A DNA stretch of 7,926 bases from Bacteroidales bacterium (GCA_031266895.1 JAISAD010000168.1:1-7926); one strand, 5' to 3'. Positions 1-7,095 are shown, counted from the first letter of the stretch. Translations and numbers: made by a program. The notes: generated from the sequence alone by a model not told the origin.

Positions 1-607
1 AATGAAGTCGCGCGAAGGGACGGTAGTTGATGCCGATGAACTGATGGCCGGCATGTTTGAGGAGGCTAAGCGGAGTACGGAAGCGCTGGGCAAAAACGAC
101 TATATTGGCGAGGAGGCCGGCCTTTTGTACGAAATGATTGGCATGGGCGCTCTTAAATATTTCATTCTCAAGGTAGATCCTAAGAAAAATATGCTTTTTA
201 ATCCCAACGAATCCATTGATTTTAACGGCAATACCGCCCCATTTATCCAATATACCTACGCACGCACAGCTTCGCTGCTGCGCAAAGCAACCGAAAACGG
301 CCTGGAGTGGCAAAGTGCAATTTCCGACACATTCATTCCTGAAATGCAGGAAATCAGCCTGCTGCACTCTATCTACGAATTTCCGCAGGTGATAAAGCTG
401 GCCGGCGATACGCTCAGTCCGGCGCTGATTGCCAATTATGTATATGAGCTGGGCAAAGCCTTTAACCGCTTTTACCAGGAGATACCCATCTTTAAGGAGC
501 AGGATAGCGAGAAGCAGTTTTTTAGACTGCAGCTGTCTAAATTTCTGGCTATTACGATTAAAAACGGCATGAGCTTACTGGGGATTGGCGTTCCTGAGCG
601 CATGTAA
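1..607 (+). CDS. argS: Arginyl-tRNA synthetase, C-terminal part (5' end off the window)
   Basis: Arginyl-tRNA synthetase charges tRNA(Arg) with arginine in the cytoplasm, using ATP. The visible 201 residues are the C-terminal portion. They open with MKSREGT, which fits the KMSKS-type loop of class I ArgRS (usually KMKSREGT), so the catalytic HIGH half lies upstream of the window. The stretch SIDFNGNTAPFIQYTYAR (residues 71-88) leads into the DALR-type anticodon-binding helical domain (about 84-201). The protein ends LLGIGVPERM, the usual ArgRS terminus, so the stop at 605-607 is the natural one. The reading frame is open from base 1; the first ATG visible is internal and not the start. The last 33 bases overlap the 3' end of the convergent endonuclease-family gene. 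Family assignment is firm; no regulation is visible here. Confidence 0.96.
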   Translation, partial: MKSREGTVVDADELMAGMFEEAKRSTEALGKNDYIGEEAGLLYEMIGMGALKYFILKVDPKKNMLFNPNESIDFNGNTAPFIQYTYARTASLLRKATENGLEWQSAISDTFIPEMQEISLLHSIYEFPQVIKLAGDTLSPALIANYVYELGKAFNRFYQEIPIFKEQDSEKQFFRLQLSKFLAITIKNGMSLLGIGVPERM

Positions 608-1621
608 ATGCAGAAACACCGGCAAATGGTCGCCATAGCCGCCAATATAACGCGGTCCTAAAAATGTTCGGAAAGTTTTGTAGCCTCCATACTTCTCATC
701 GGGTTCGAGCATAAAATCCTGCCTGAAAATTTCGGCCTGCCTGTGCTGCACCGCGAGCGGCGCATCCGGCTGCAGCAGTGCCGAAGAGACCACCATCTGG
801 TCAAGGCATCCCCAAAAATCCTCATGCTTGTGCGTGCCGATATTAGCCATTCCGGCAAATCGAAACATCAGATTATAAAGCTGCATCGAATCAGGGATTT
901 CGCCTGCATGCAATTCTTTTGCATTTAATATTTTAGACATGCTTTCGTCGGCAGGATAATCATTGAAATCGCCCATAATCAGAATATTGGCCTGCGAATT
1001 TTGAGCCCACAGTTCCTCGCACCTGGCTTTCAGCATGTCCGCATAGCAATTGCGCTTTTGAATGGTTGCCGCATAGCCGCCATATCTCGATGTCCAGTGA
1101 TTTACGAAAAGATGCAGCGTGTCGCCCGAAGCAAGGCGTGCCACCGCATAAAGCACATCGCGGTTGCGGCTGCCGGTGTCAAACGGAAAGATGACGGGCA
1201 GCGGCTCGCTGTGCAGAATCTGCACCCGATCCTTGCGATAAAGCAACGCTACATCTATTCCGCGCCTGTCGGGCGAATCATAATGCACAAAGCCGTACCG
1301 AAACTTTTGCAGCGGCGATTCATAACAGAATTGGCGCAGCACCCGCCTGTTTTCAATTTCGGCCATGCCAACCAGGTCGGGAGGATTGCCCTCGCCCATT
1401 GCCAGTAGCACCTTCGAGATATTATTTACCTTCCTCAGATACTTTTTATAGCTCCAGTGGTAAGCGCCGGCGGGCGTAAAATCGTCATCAAGGGTCAGCG
1501 AATCATTGTAGGTATCGAACAGGTTCTCTACGTTGTAGAATGCCACGCAATACATGCTGCTGTCGGCTTGCGCAAAGCCAAACTGTACAGGTAAAAACCA
1601 TAAGATAAGGAGTTTTTTCAT
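575..1621 (-). CDS. Secreted endonuclease/exonuclease/phosphatase (EEP) family protein
   Basis: A 348-residue protein with an N-terminal signal peptide (MKKLLILWFLPVQFGFAQA, likely cut near residue 19), so it should act in the periplasm or outside the cell. The rest is one DNase I-like EEP domain with the metal and catalytic motifs in order: NVEN (Asn30), AEIEN (Glu88), GIDVALLYR (Asp123), NHW (Asn174-His175), GDFND (Asp218, Asn220), LDQM (Asp274) and GDHLP (Asp331-His332). All expected residues are present, so a Mg-dependent phosphodiesterase or nuclease is likely; the substrate (DNA, RNA, phospholipid or other phosphoester) cannot be told. The ATG start is 11 bp after the stop of the preceding lipoprotein, suggesting co-transcription as the last gene of the gatE-gatD train. 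Its 3' end overlaps argS by 33 bp tail to tail, leaving no room for a normal terminator between them. Confidence 0.9.
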   Translation of the reverse strand: MKKLLILWFLPVQFGFAQADSSMYCVAFYNVENLFDTYNDSLTLDDDFTPAGAYHWSYKKYLRKVNNISKVLLAMGEGNPPDLVGMAEIENRRVLRQFCYESPLQKFRYGFVHYDSPDRRGIDVALLYRKDRVQILHSEPLPVIFPFDTGSRNRDVLYAVARLASGDTLHLFVNHWTSRYGGYAATIQKRNCYADMLKARCEELWAQNSQANILIMGDFNDYPADESMSKILNAKELHAGEIPDSMQLYNLMFRFAGMANIGTHKHEDFWGCLDQMVVSSALLQPDAPLAVQHRQAEIFRQDFMLEPDEKYGGYKTFRTFLGPRYIGGYGDHLPVFLHLHALRNANPQ

Positions 1622-1632
1622 TAAAGAACTGT

Positions 1633-2052
1633 TTATTCCTTGGCCAGAGTCATGTCTTTATCGCTTGTTCTATCGTAATAATATTCTTCTTCCTGATAAT
1701 TCACAACCATAAACCTGTCTGTAAAAATTCCCGTAAATAAATGATATTTATTGGGGTGCGATGATGAACTGTATTCAACAAAATCAGCCTGATTAAAGGT
1801 AACAGTATTATTATCGCCGACTGTATAGGTAGCGTTAAACACATTACCCATCAGTACCCTGCTCAAATTGGTGTAATATATCAAAACATCCTTTTCAGAA
1901 GTAAAATCCAAAACAATGTTAGCTCCCGAAGGCATTTGACACATCCATTTCGTATTTTTTAACGGATATTTTTCTGAATCCGCATCTTCCTTGTTACAGC
2001 CCGCAAACAGTATTGCCGACAGCATTAAAATTAAGAACCAGCTTTTCTTCAT
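1633..2052 (-). CDS. Small lipoprotein with possible surface-export signal (unknown function)
   Basis: A 139-residue protein starting with a lipoprotein signal: positive MKK, hydrophobic stretch 5-17, and lipobox LFAGC with the lipidated cysteine at residue 19. The residues after it, CNKEDAD, match the CxK(D/E)2x pattern described as a lipoprotein export signal in Bacteroidetes such as Capnocytophaga, so placement on the outer face of the outer membrane is plausible (inference). The mature part of about 120 residues has alternating hydrophobic/polar strands (for example IVLDFTSEKDVLIYY, NATYTVGDNNTVTF), consistent with a small all-beta fold such as lipocalin-like domains, and ends in an acidic/lysine tail. 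I do not recognise a family with certainty. The gene lies 20 bp after gatD and 11 bp before the EEP gene, in the same direction. The leader TAAATTTAATTTTATCT is AT-rich with no Shine-Dalgarno sequence. Confidence 0.8.
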   Translation of the reverse strand: MKKSWFLILMLSAILFAGCNKEDADSEKYPLKNTKWMCQMPSGANIVLDFTSEKDVLIYYTNLSRVLMGNVFNATYTVGDNNTVTFNQADFVEYSSSSHPNKYHLFTGIFTDRFMVVNYQEEEYYYDRTSDKDMTLAKE

Positions 2053-2072
2053 AGATAAAATTAAATTAGGGT

Positions 2073-3458
2073 TTATTTATGTACTTTTCGAATAAATTCT
2101 TCCACTTCAGGCACACCTCCCTGATAAACCAGGTAGCCGTTATAAGGCTCGCGCTCCGTGATTTCATCGTTGATGGGCGTCAGCATAAGGCGCTTCACCT
2201 CTTCGGGATCGTGGGTTTGCCCCAGCGCCCAGCCCAGCTTAATGAATGCCACCTCGGGGAGCATGTTCCCTGCGGGGATAATACCGCGCGCCATCATGTC
2301 GCGGCCGGTATCATAAACAAACATGTGGACATATCCCCATATTGTCTGCAGGGTCATGTACTGGTGCACGCCCTCGGCCTTAGCACGCTCTACAGCCGGG
2401 TACATCTCCTTATTAATATGTCCCAGGCCTGTGCCTACCCACACTACCCCCTTATAGCCATTGTCGATAATAGCGTGCAGCATGTCGGGCTTCATTCCCG
2501 GATAGTAATAGAGCATGGCCACACGGTCGTCGAAAGTGGGAATTATCTTTACATCGCGGTCTTTGCGCCGCATATTGAAACTGCTTTTTATGGGCTTCAC
2601 CCCTTCGCGGGTAACCTGTGCCACCGGCGTGTCGCCTATAGTGCGGAATGTGGAACGATAGGAAGAGTGCATTTTGCGCACGCGCGTTCCCTTGTGCAGA
2701 AATCCATACTCATCGGAGGTGGGGCCAAACATGCAGACCATCACTTCGGCTATATTACCGTGTCCGGCAGCCGTCATGGCGTGCATCAGATTGAGTGCGG
2801 CATCCGAACTGGGACGGTCGGATGAGCGCTGCGACCCTACAAGCACAACCGGAACAGGCAGGTTCTGGCACATGAAAGTAAGGGCGGCTCCGGTGTGGTG
2901 CAATGTGTCGGTGCCATGCCCAATCACAATGCCTTCTATGCCGTTTTTAATCTCTTCGCCGATTTTTTGCGCCAGGGCCATGTACTGTTTGGGACCCATA
3001 TTTTCGGAAAATACGGCAAAAATCTTTTCGGTTTCCAAATTGCAGATTTCGGCCAGTTCGGGCACAGCGCCATAGAGTTCACCCGGCGAAAAAGCGGGAA
3101 TTACCGCCCCTGTGCGGTAGTCGAGCCGCGAGGCTATAGTGCCTCCGGTGCCCAGCAGCTTTACATGCGGCAGCCCTTTAGTATAGGGAAATTCCTTTTC
3201 GGGAATCTGGAACTTGGGCTGCGGCACTGTTACGCCGCTCATGTCGATAACGGTAGCAATGTCAATTCCTACATTGTAGCCGGTAACCAGCTTTAAAACA
3301 ATATGCTGATCGTCGGTATTTTCCGCTCTCGGCAGCACCTTTCCCGAAAAATGTCCGCGCGTAGTTTCCACTTCGGCATTGTCCCAAACGTGCACATTAT
3401 ACTTTTGTAAAATGGCTAAGGCTTCTCCCTTATATCCCTGAAATATATCGTTACTCAT
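2073..3458 (-). CDS. gatD: Glu-tRNA(Gln) amidotransferase subunit D (archaeal-type GatD)
   Basis: GatD is the ammonia-supplying subunit of the GatDE amidotransferase. It hydrolyses Gln (or Asn), and the ammonia passes to GatE, which amidates Glu-tRNA(Gln). The 461 residues show the family layout: an N-terminal small beta domain (about 8-75, GYKGEALAILQKY ... VGIDI), a linker, then a type I asparaginase-like region from about residue 98. The catalytic signatures are intact: LLGTGGTIAS (nucleophile Thr104), GHGTDTLHHTG (Thr183, Asp184) and GTRVRKMHSS (Lys262), which correspond to the Thr/Thr-Asp/Lys set known from archaeal GatD. The N-terminal domain and the TRVRKMHSS context separate it from plain AnsA/AnsB asparaginases, although annotation pipelines may call it an asparaginase. 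Start: ATG at 3458-3456, preceded by a very AT-rich leader. It lies downstream of gatE, with a decayed DUF1016 gene between them, and 20 bp before a lipoprotein gene. An alternative reading as a solitary asparaginase is made unlikely by the nearby gatE. Confidence 0.93.
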   Translation of the reverse strand: MSNDIFQGYKGEALAILQKYNVHVWDNAEVETTRGHFSGKVLPRAENTDDQHIVLKLVTGYNVGIDIATVIDMSGVTVPQPKFQIPEKEFPYTKGLPHVKLLGTGGTIASRLDYRTGAVIPAFSPGELYGAVPELAEICNLETEKIFAVFSENMGPKQYMALAQKIGEEIKNGIEGIVIGHGTDTLHHTGAALTFMCQNLPVPVVLVGSQRSSDRPSSDAALNLMHAMTAAGHGNIAEVMVCMFGPTSDEYGFLHKGTRVRKMHSSYRSTFRTIGDTPVAQVTREGVKPIKSSFNMRRKDRDVKIIPTFDDRVAMLYYYPGMKPDMLHAIIDNGYKGVVWVGTGLGHINKEMYPAVERAKAEGVHQYMTLQTIWGYVHMFVYDTGRDMMARGIIPAGNMLPEVAFIKLGWALGQTHDPEEVKRLMLTPINDEITEREPYNGYLVYQGGVPEVEEFIRKVHK

Positions 3459-3497
3459 TCTTGAATATTTAATATTTAACTTTAATTACTCTTACTT

Positions 3498-3569
3498 TTA
3501 TTGGTTTATAACTGAAAAAATCTCTTTCTTCAACTCTTCTTCCGTAGGAAGATAGAGCATGTATTTTGA
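3498..3569 (-). pseudogene. Detached C-terminal tail of the DUF1016 gene (deletion scar)
   Basis: In a frame different from the DUF1016 open frame that overlaps it, this stretch reads SKYMLYLPTEEELKKEIFSV and ends NQ, then TAA. The pattern (A)SKYxLYLPTEEEL is, to my knowledge, the typical extreme C-terminus of full-length DUF1016/YhcG-family nucleases. It therefore looks like the original end of the neighbouring gene, brought next to the N-terminal half by an out-of-frame internal deletion. A TAA lies immediately upstream in this frame, so it cannot be translated as a continuation. It ends 39 bp before the gatD start codon. The identification rests on recall of family termini and needs an alignment. 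Confidence 0.7.
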
Positions 3570-4084
3570 TTATGCGGTTGCGCTGTTTTCTGAATTTCGG
3601 CAGACACACTTTCCTTGTCCTGGCTCGACAATAAACGCTGATAAAACATCGTGTTGATTTGGCGTTCAAGCTGGCGAGTACTCCAATTGGATTTTATACA
3701 TTCATCAATATAAAAACTCCTAGCTTTTTTGTTCATCACCCTCATTATCAGCCGATAATGGCTCCAACTCAATTCGGGACGCACTGCGTCTCGAATTGGA
3801 AACGTGAGATAAAATTGGCGAAATTTGCGCAGATTTGTTTCCTCAAAACCTTTGCCGAAATCTTGCGTAAGTCGCTCCAACAGATATTTTAACAGATGTT
3901 CACCATACTCGGCACGTTCAGTATTTCCCTGCTTTTCAACAATCTGCTTGCCAATAAGCCAATATGCCTCTACCATCGCAAAATTAACCGCAACATACGC
4001 CTTGCTGCGTGCGGAAGTTAAAATCTCTCTTATCTGTCCGTATAAAAGATTTTCAGAGTTTGCAAATAAGACCTTTTCAGACAT
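3530..4084 (-). pseudogene. Truncated DUF1016/YhcG-family protein, N-terminal domain only
   Basis: The 184-residue open frame matches the N-terminal DUF1016_N domain. Typical stretches are INTARSKAY-like ILTSARSKAYVAVN (21-34), YWLIGKQIVE (41-50), FGKGFEETNLRKFRQFY (76-92), RPELSWSHYRLIMRV (102-116) and WSTRQLERQINTMFYQRLL (134-152). Full-length members are roughly 330-370 residues and carry a C-terminal PDDEXK nuclease domain. Here homology stops near residue 170 (EIQKTAQPHN), the frame runs into an unrelated tail (NTCSIFLRKKS), and no PDDEXK motifs follow. The true C-terminal tail lies in another frame just downstream (3498-3569), so an internal deletion removed the nuclease domain. ATG start at 4084, 30 bp after the gatE stop. 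The base composition is more AT-rich than its gat neighbours, consistent with acquisition. The remaining domain could still be made as a protein, but no nuclease activity is expected. Confidence 0.85.
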
Positions 4085-4114
4085 GCGTACTGTACGTTTT
4101 CTGTTTATAACTGC

Positions 4115-6070
4115 TCAACCAATTTTACTTGCCAGATCGGGCAAAGCCAGATTGCCTTCGCTTAATTGCCGAAGCTGCCCCATAATGTAGTTGCGCTTGT
4201 CGGCAGCAGTAGTGTCTTTGCGGCAGGGTGTAAACTTACTGGCGATAAATTTAATTTTGCCTTCAATTTCTTCTTTTGTTATCCTTTTAAAATTCAATAT
4301 ATTGAGTATTGAATCGAAATCTATTTTAGGATGTTCAAAGAGCACTTTCAGCATATTGTAAGCGATGGCCGAATCTATTTGACCGGCTTGCAGGCAGGCA
4401 AACAGGTCGTACAGGCGAGCGGGCGCAAAAGTGAGCTTGCGATACCGGCCATGCAGGTGCTTGAGCCTTTGCCCCATAAACACGCCAAGCTCTTTTGGCG
4501 GGATGCCAAGCTCGTCCACCATTTTTTTCAGCAGTGGAAAATAGTTATGCGTTGACAGGTAGTTGTAGCAATCTTCCGGAACTCCCCACTCGCGCAGCTG
4601 CGCAAAGCGCCCCTGCAATTCGTCGGGTACATTAAGAGCCAGCTTTTCAATATGTTCTGTCTTAAGCGGAATGGGTACAGAATCGGTGTCGGGATACATG
4701 CGGTCTGCGCCGGGCAGCACCCGTTCAAAAATGGTAGTGCCATTGGCAAAGGATTTGCGAGTTTCGTTGGGCACGCCGTCAAAAGTCATCAGGGCGCGTT
4801 CTTCAATTACCTCAACAGCCGTTTTTACATCCGCTTCGGGCGCCCAGAAAATAATTTGAGCATCACTTTCGGCGGCATTCAGCAGTTGCTGCACTTTTTC
4901 GAATACATTATCGCTGACTACATCGTCCACATCTTCGCTTGTGGCCATATTGGGCTTTTCGAGGCAGGCAATCACTTTCAGCCGTCCTGCAAATTCATCG
5001 TAAAACGGCTTGCCAGGCTGTGTAAAATGCGACAGCAACCCTGCAAACTGCGGCAGGTTCACAGCATAGAGCTTCTCCTTGCGCAGCATGGCTTCCTGCA
5101 GCGGCGTATAGTAAAAATTAAAGTGAGCGGGATTCAATTCCAGTGCCCTAATTTTAAAATCCTCCTTTTTAATTCGCTTCTGCAGTTCGGTTCTAATGGC
5201 GAGCAGCGCCCACTGGCGAAAGCACTCGTTATGGCTCAGTTCGGGTATCCATTTGGCATGTGCAACCCCCTTTATTTCTACACGCGTGCCTCCCTTGCAG
5301 CTCACATTTACATCTTCGCGGCCTGCGCCGATGCCGGTACGCACGTGACCGGTGCTGCGGTTGAGAAAGCGGATGTAGTTGCATGCCTCCTGCAATTCGT
5401 CGGGGTTCATGCACTCCGGATAGGTAACCGTCTCTATGAGCGGCATTCCCAGGCGGTCGGTACGATAGACGCGGCGGTGTCCAATGTCGGAAACTTCCCG
5501 GCAGGCGTCTTCTTCGAGGCTCATTTGGATAAGCCGTATGGTTTTGTTTTTCAGCTGAATGGAGCCTTCAATGCCAATAATGGCCGTTCGCTGAAAGCCG
5601 GTGGGGATAGAGCCGTCCAGATACTGCTTGCGGGTTATGTGCACTTCGCCCACAATGCTCATTTTGGAAGCCAGAGCCACCTCAATGGCATAGTCGAGCG
5701 CCTGCCTGTCCACATGAAATGGCGGAGTATCGTCCACCTCGTAGGTGCAAGCTGTGGGGTGCGACAGGCGATAGATTATCTCCTTGCGCGTTTTAAATTC
5801 CATGAGGGCGGTTCCGTCGTATTCGCCCAGCTCCGAGAGCGTAGGCCGCATGTGGCGCACCACTTCGGCGTCAAATTCCTCCGGTTTCTGGAAGATGCCC
5901 GCCGGACAGTGACAAAAGAGCTTATGGTCAGTCAGCAGTTGCTGGTGTACTTCTAATCCCGACATGAAACCGATACGGTCATAATCGGATTGTGTTGCAT
6001 TTTTACGGTTCACGTACCCGATTTTTTTACAGGTATCTTCAAAGTTTTGTCTCGGATTTATTCTCTTCAT
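4115..6070 (-). CDS. gatE: Glu-tRNA(Gln) amidotransferase subunit E (archaeal-type GatE with GAD domain)
   Basis: GatE phosphorylates the gamma-carboxyl of Glu on Glu-tRNA(Gln) with ATP and replaces it with ammonia supplied by GatD, giving Gln-tRNA(Gln). The 651 residues follow the archaeal GatE plan. An N-terminal GatB/GatE cradle domain (about 30-335) carries GLEVHQQL (38-45), KLFCHCP (50-56), VDDTPP (112-117), GSIPTGFQR (153-161), LEEDACR (185-191), RTDRLGMPLIE (203-213) and GAGREDVNVS (248-257). A GAD insert (about 338-467) contains LPQFAGLLS, GVPNETRKSF and LPGADRMYPDTD. A helical and YqeY-like tail (about 470-651) follows. The GAD insert, also present in bacterial AspRS, separates GatE from bacterial GatB, which lacks it and is shorter. 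Start: ATG at 6070; a TTG one codon earlier is in frame but less likely. It lies 36 bp after a lipoprotein gene and 30 bp before the DUF1016 remnant. Key motifs are intact, so it should be functional with the gatD product. Confidence 0.95.
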   Translation of the reverse strand: MKRINPRQNFEDTCKKIGYVNRKNATQSDYDRIGFMSGLEVHQQLLTDHKLFCHCPAGIFQKPEEFDAEVVRHMRPTLSELGEYDGTALMEFKTRKEIIYRLSHPTACTYEVDDTPPFHVDRQALDYAIEVALASKMSIVGEVHITRKQYLDGSIPTGFQRTAIIGIEGSIQLKNKTIRLIQMSLEEDACREVSDIGHRRVYRTDRLGMPLIETVTYPECMNPDELQEACNYIRFLNRSTGHVRTGIGAGREDVNVSCKGGTRVEIKGVAHAKWIPELSHNECFRQWALLAIRTELQKRIKKEDFKIRALELNPAHFNFYYTPLQEAMLRKEKLYAVNLPQFAGLLSHFTQPGKPFYDEFAGRLKVIACLEKPNMATSEDVDDVVSDNVFEKVQQLLNAAESDAQIIFWAPEADVKTAVEVIEERALMTFDGVPNETRKSFANGTTIFERVLPGADRMYPDTDSVPIPLKTEHIEKLALNVPDELQGRFAQLREWGVPEDCYNYLSTHNYFPLLKKMVDELGIPPKELGVFMGQRLKHLHGRYRKLTFAPARLYDLFACLQAGQIDSAIAYNMLKVLFEHPKIDFDSILNILNFKRITKEEIEGKIKFIASKFTPCRKDTTAADKRNYIMGQLRQLSEGNLALPDLASKIG

Positions 6071-6106
6071 CAATATATGTTGCTTTTTATTATACGGATA
6101 GAAATT

Positions 6107-6553
6107 TTATTCATTTTTTGCTGCATAAGGCATCCAGCCGCCCCATTTCAGGTCGGCCAGGCCATTAGTAAATTTAGCTCCAAGCTTAATGTACATTTTA
6201 TCCTTCCGGTCGTGCTTGAGCACCACCGTATAGCTGCCCGAAGCGGTAAAAGGCAGGGTATCGTTATCTACACGCAGCAGTTGAATATAGAGCGTATCGT
6301 TTGACTGCCGGATATCGTTCCTGTCCTGCTTGGCATCGGCCACTTTGGCGTCCGCACTCAAACCCTTCTGAATGGAAACCCACTCTACATTGCCGCCATC
6401 GTATTTTGTAATTATCAATTCGGGAATGTCGGTTTTGTCCGGGGCATTGGGATTAACAGGCCTTTCTATGAGAGGCTTTTCGCAGGTGTAAAAAGTAAAT
6501 GCTCCAATCAGCATTAGAGCAAGGAGAGCCGAATTACGCATTGCAGATTTCAT
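6107..6553 (-). CDS. Putative small lipoprotein (unknown function)
   Basis: About 148 residues. The N-terminus has positive residues (MKSAMRN), a hydrophobic segment (ALLALMLIGAFTF, 9-21) and a cysteine at residue 24 in FYTCEKP. This fits a signal peptidase II site of the loose type seen in Bacteroidota, though FYTC is a weak lipobox. A Pro/Asn-rich linker (ERPVNPNAPDKTD) follows, and then a mature domain with beta-like segments (ELIITKYDG, DTLYIQLLRV, GSYTVVLKH, KMYIKLGAKF). I do not recognise a family; the ELIITKYDG ... SYTVVLKH pattern suggests a small beta-sandwich, which is inference. The ATG at 6553-6551 is preferred; a TTG at 6562 would add three residues. It is the first gene of the minus-strand train, downstream of a good TATTTTTG promoter core, and is followed after 36 bp by gatE. 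Confidence 0.75.
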   Translation of the reverse strand: MKSAMRNSALLALMLIGAFTFYTCEKPLIERPVNPNAPDKTDIPELIITKYDGGNVEWVSIQKGLSADAKVADAKQDRNDIRQSNDTLYIQLLRVDNDTLPFTASGSYTVVLKHDRKDKMYIKLGAKFTNGLADLKWGGWMPYAAKNE

Positions 6554-6864
6554 TTTTTTCAATTTTAATTTCTATAACTTGTCGAAACGGCTGCAAAAAT
6601 ACGTGAAAATTTTCAAATGGATGCCTGATTCCCGAAAACAAAGGAGGCAATCCTGGCAGGTGCGATACATGGATGACCTGTGCAGGCCGGGTTTGCTTTG
6701 TTGCTTTCGCGTAAGCGACTTTAATGTACTCGGTAAAATTGGGCTGCTTCTTGGAATGAGTGCCCTTCCCGCAATAATTAAGGTTTTATGCCTCTCGCGG
6801 GAGAAGCAGGTTTGTAAAATAAATTCTAAGATATTGACTTTTAATATATTGATTGGAAGACGGG
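6554..6864. other. Intergenic stretch between the lipoprotein gene and the tandem repeat
   Basis: Apart from the promoter element near 6594, no supportable gene is seen. The plus strand holds a long open frame starting at a TTG (6579), but its product has no recognisable domain and runs straight into the repeat. The minus strand is also stop-free from 6785 to 6537 but has no start codon; its Pro/His-containing translation (for example VSHLPGLPPLFSGIRHPF) is not one I can assign. The stretch is probably the 5' regulatory region of the lipoprotein-gatE unit, with possible remnants of older sequence. Confidence 0.4.
6594..6601 (-). promoter_or_regulatory. Likely Bacteroidota-type -7 promoter element
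   Basis: On the minus strand these bases read TATTTTTG followed by CAG. This fits the TAnnTTTG -7 consensus of the Bacteroidota primary sigma factor and lies about 40 bp before the ATG of the lipoprotein that heads the gatE-gatD train. A TTTG occurs upstream (6614-6617), but only 12 bp away, closer than the roughly 20 bp normally separating the -33 element, so the upstream half is not convincing. No equally good element was seen in the short gaps before gatE, gatD or the later genes, so this may drive the whole run. Confidence 0.5.
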
Positions 6865-6885
6865 GTATTTCTGGGTATGTATCCG

Positions 6886-7095
6886 GAACTTTCGGGTACG
6901 GACACAGAACTTTCGGGTACAGACACAGAACTTTCGGGTACGGACACAGAACTTTCGGGTACGGACACAGAACTTTCGGGTACGGACACAGAAACTTCGG
7001 GTACGGACACGGAAACTTCGGGTACGGATACGGAAACTTCGGGTACGGACACGAAACTTTGGGGTACGGATACGGAAACTTCGTACGGCAATGCG
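6886..7095. repeat. 21-bp tandem repeat (minisatellite), nine good copies plus decayed ends
   Basis: Units are in register every 21 bp, starting at 6886, 6907, 6928, 6949, 6970, 6991, 7012, 7033 and 7054, with a degenerate tenth at 7075-7095. Copies 1-5 read GAACTTTCGGGTACGGACAC plus A (copy 2 has one G-to-A change). Copies 6-8 read GAAACTTCGGGTACGGA(C/T)A followed by CG. Copy 9 has further changes (TTGGGG). This gives two sub-families, as expected from stepwise local duplication. Decayed copies flank the block: 6865-6885 (about 12 of 21 matches) and 7096-7116 (GAAATCCGGGACGACAACGA). The unit length is a multiple of three and contains no stop in any frame, so all six frames stay open. It lies immediately downstream of the beta-barrel gene's stop and about 290 bp upstream of the promoter for the lipoprotein-gatE run. 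Confidence 0.95.

Noticed and set aside
2079..2825. 248-codon plus-strand open frame opposite gatD
   Set aside because: Antisense shadow of gatD; no recognisable domain.
4085..4095. Short palindrome CGTACTGTACG just before the DUF1016 start codon
   Set aside because: Five-base arms around one base are too short to call an operator or terminator, and no T-run follows.
4652..5956. 434-codon plus-strand open frame opposite gatE
   Set aside because: It is the antisense shadow of gatE, which has all its family motifs on the other strand; the plus-strand translation matches no domain I know.
6655..6690. YMDD in a plus-strand translation, as in reverse transcriptases
   Set aside because: Only four residues match; none of the other reverse transcriptase motifs surround it.
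6537..6785. 83-codon stop-free stretch on the minus strand containing HLPGLPPLFSGIRHPF-like text
   Set aside because: No start codon in frame, overlaps the lipoprotein promoter and gene start, and a stretch of this length can be open by chance.
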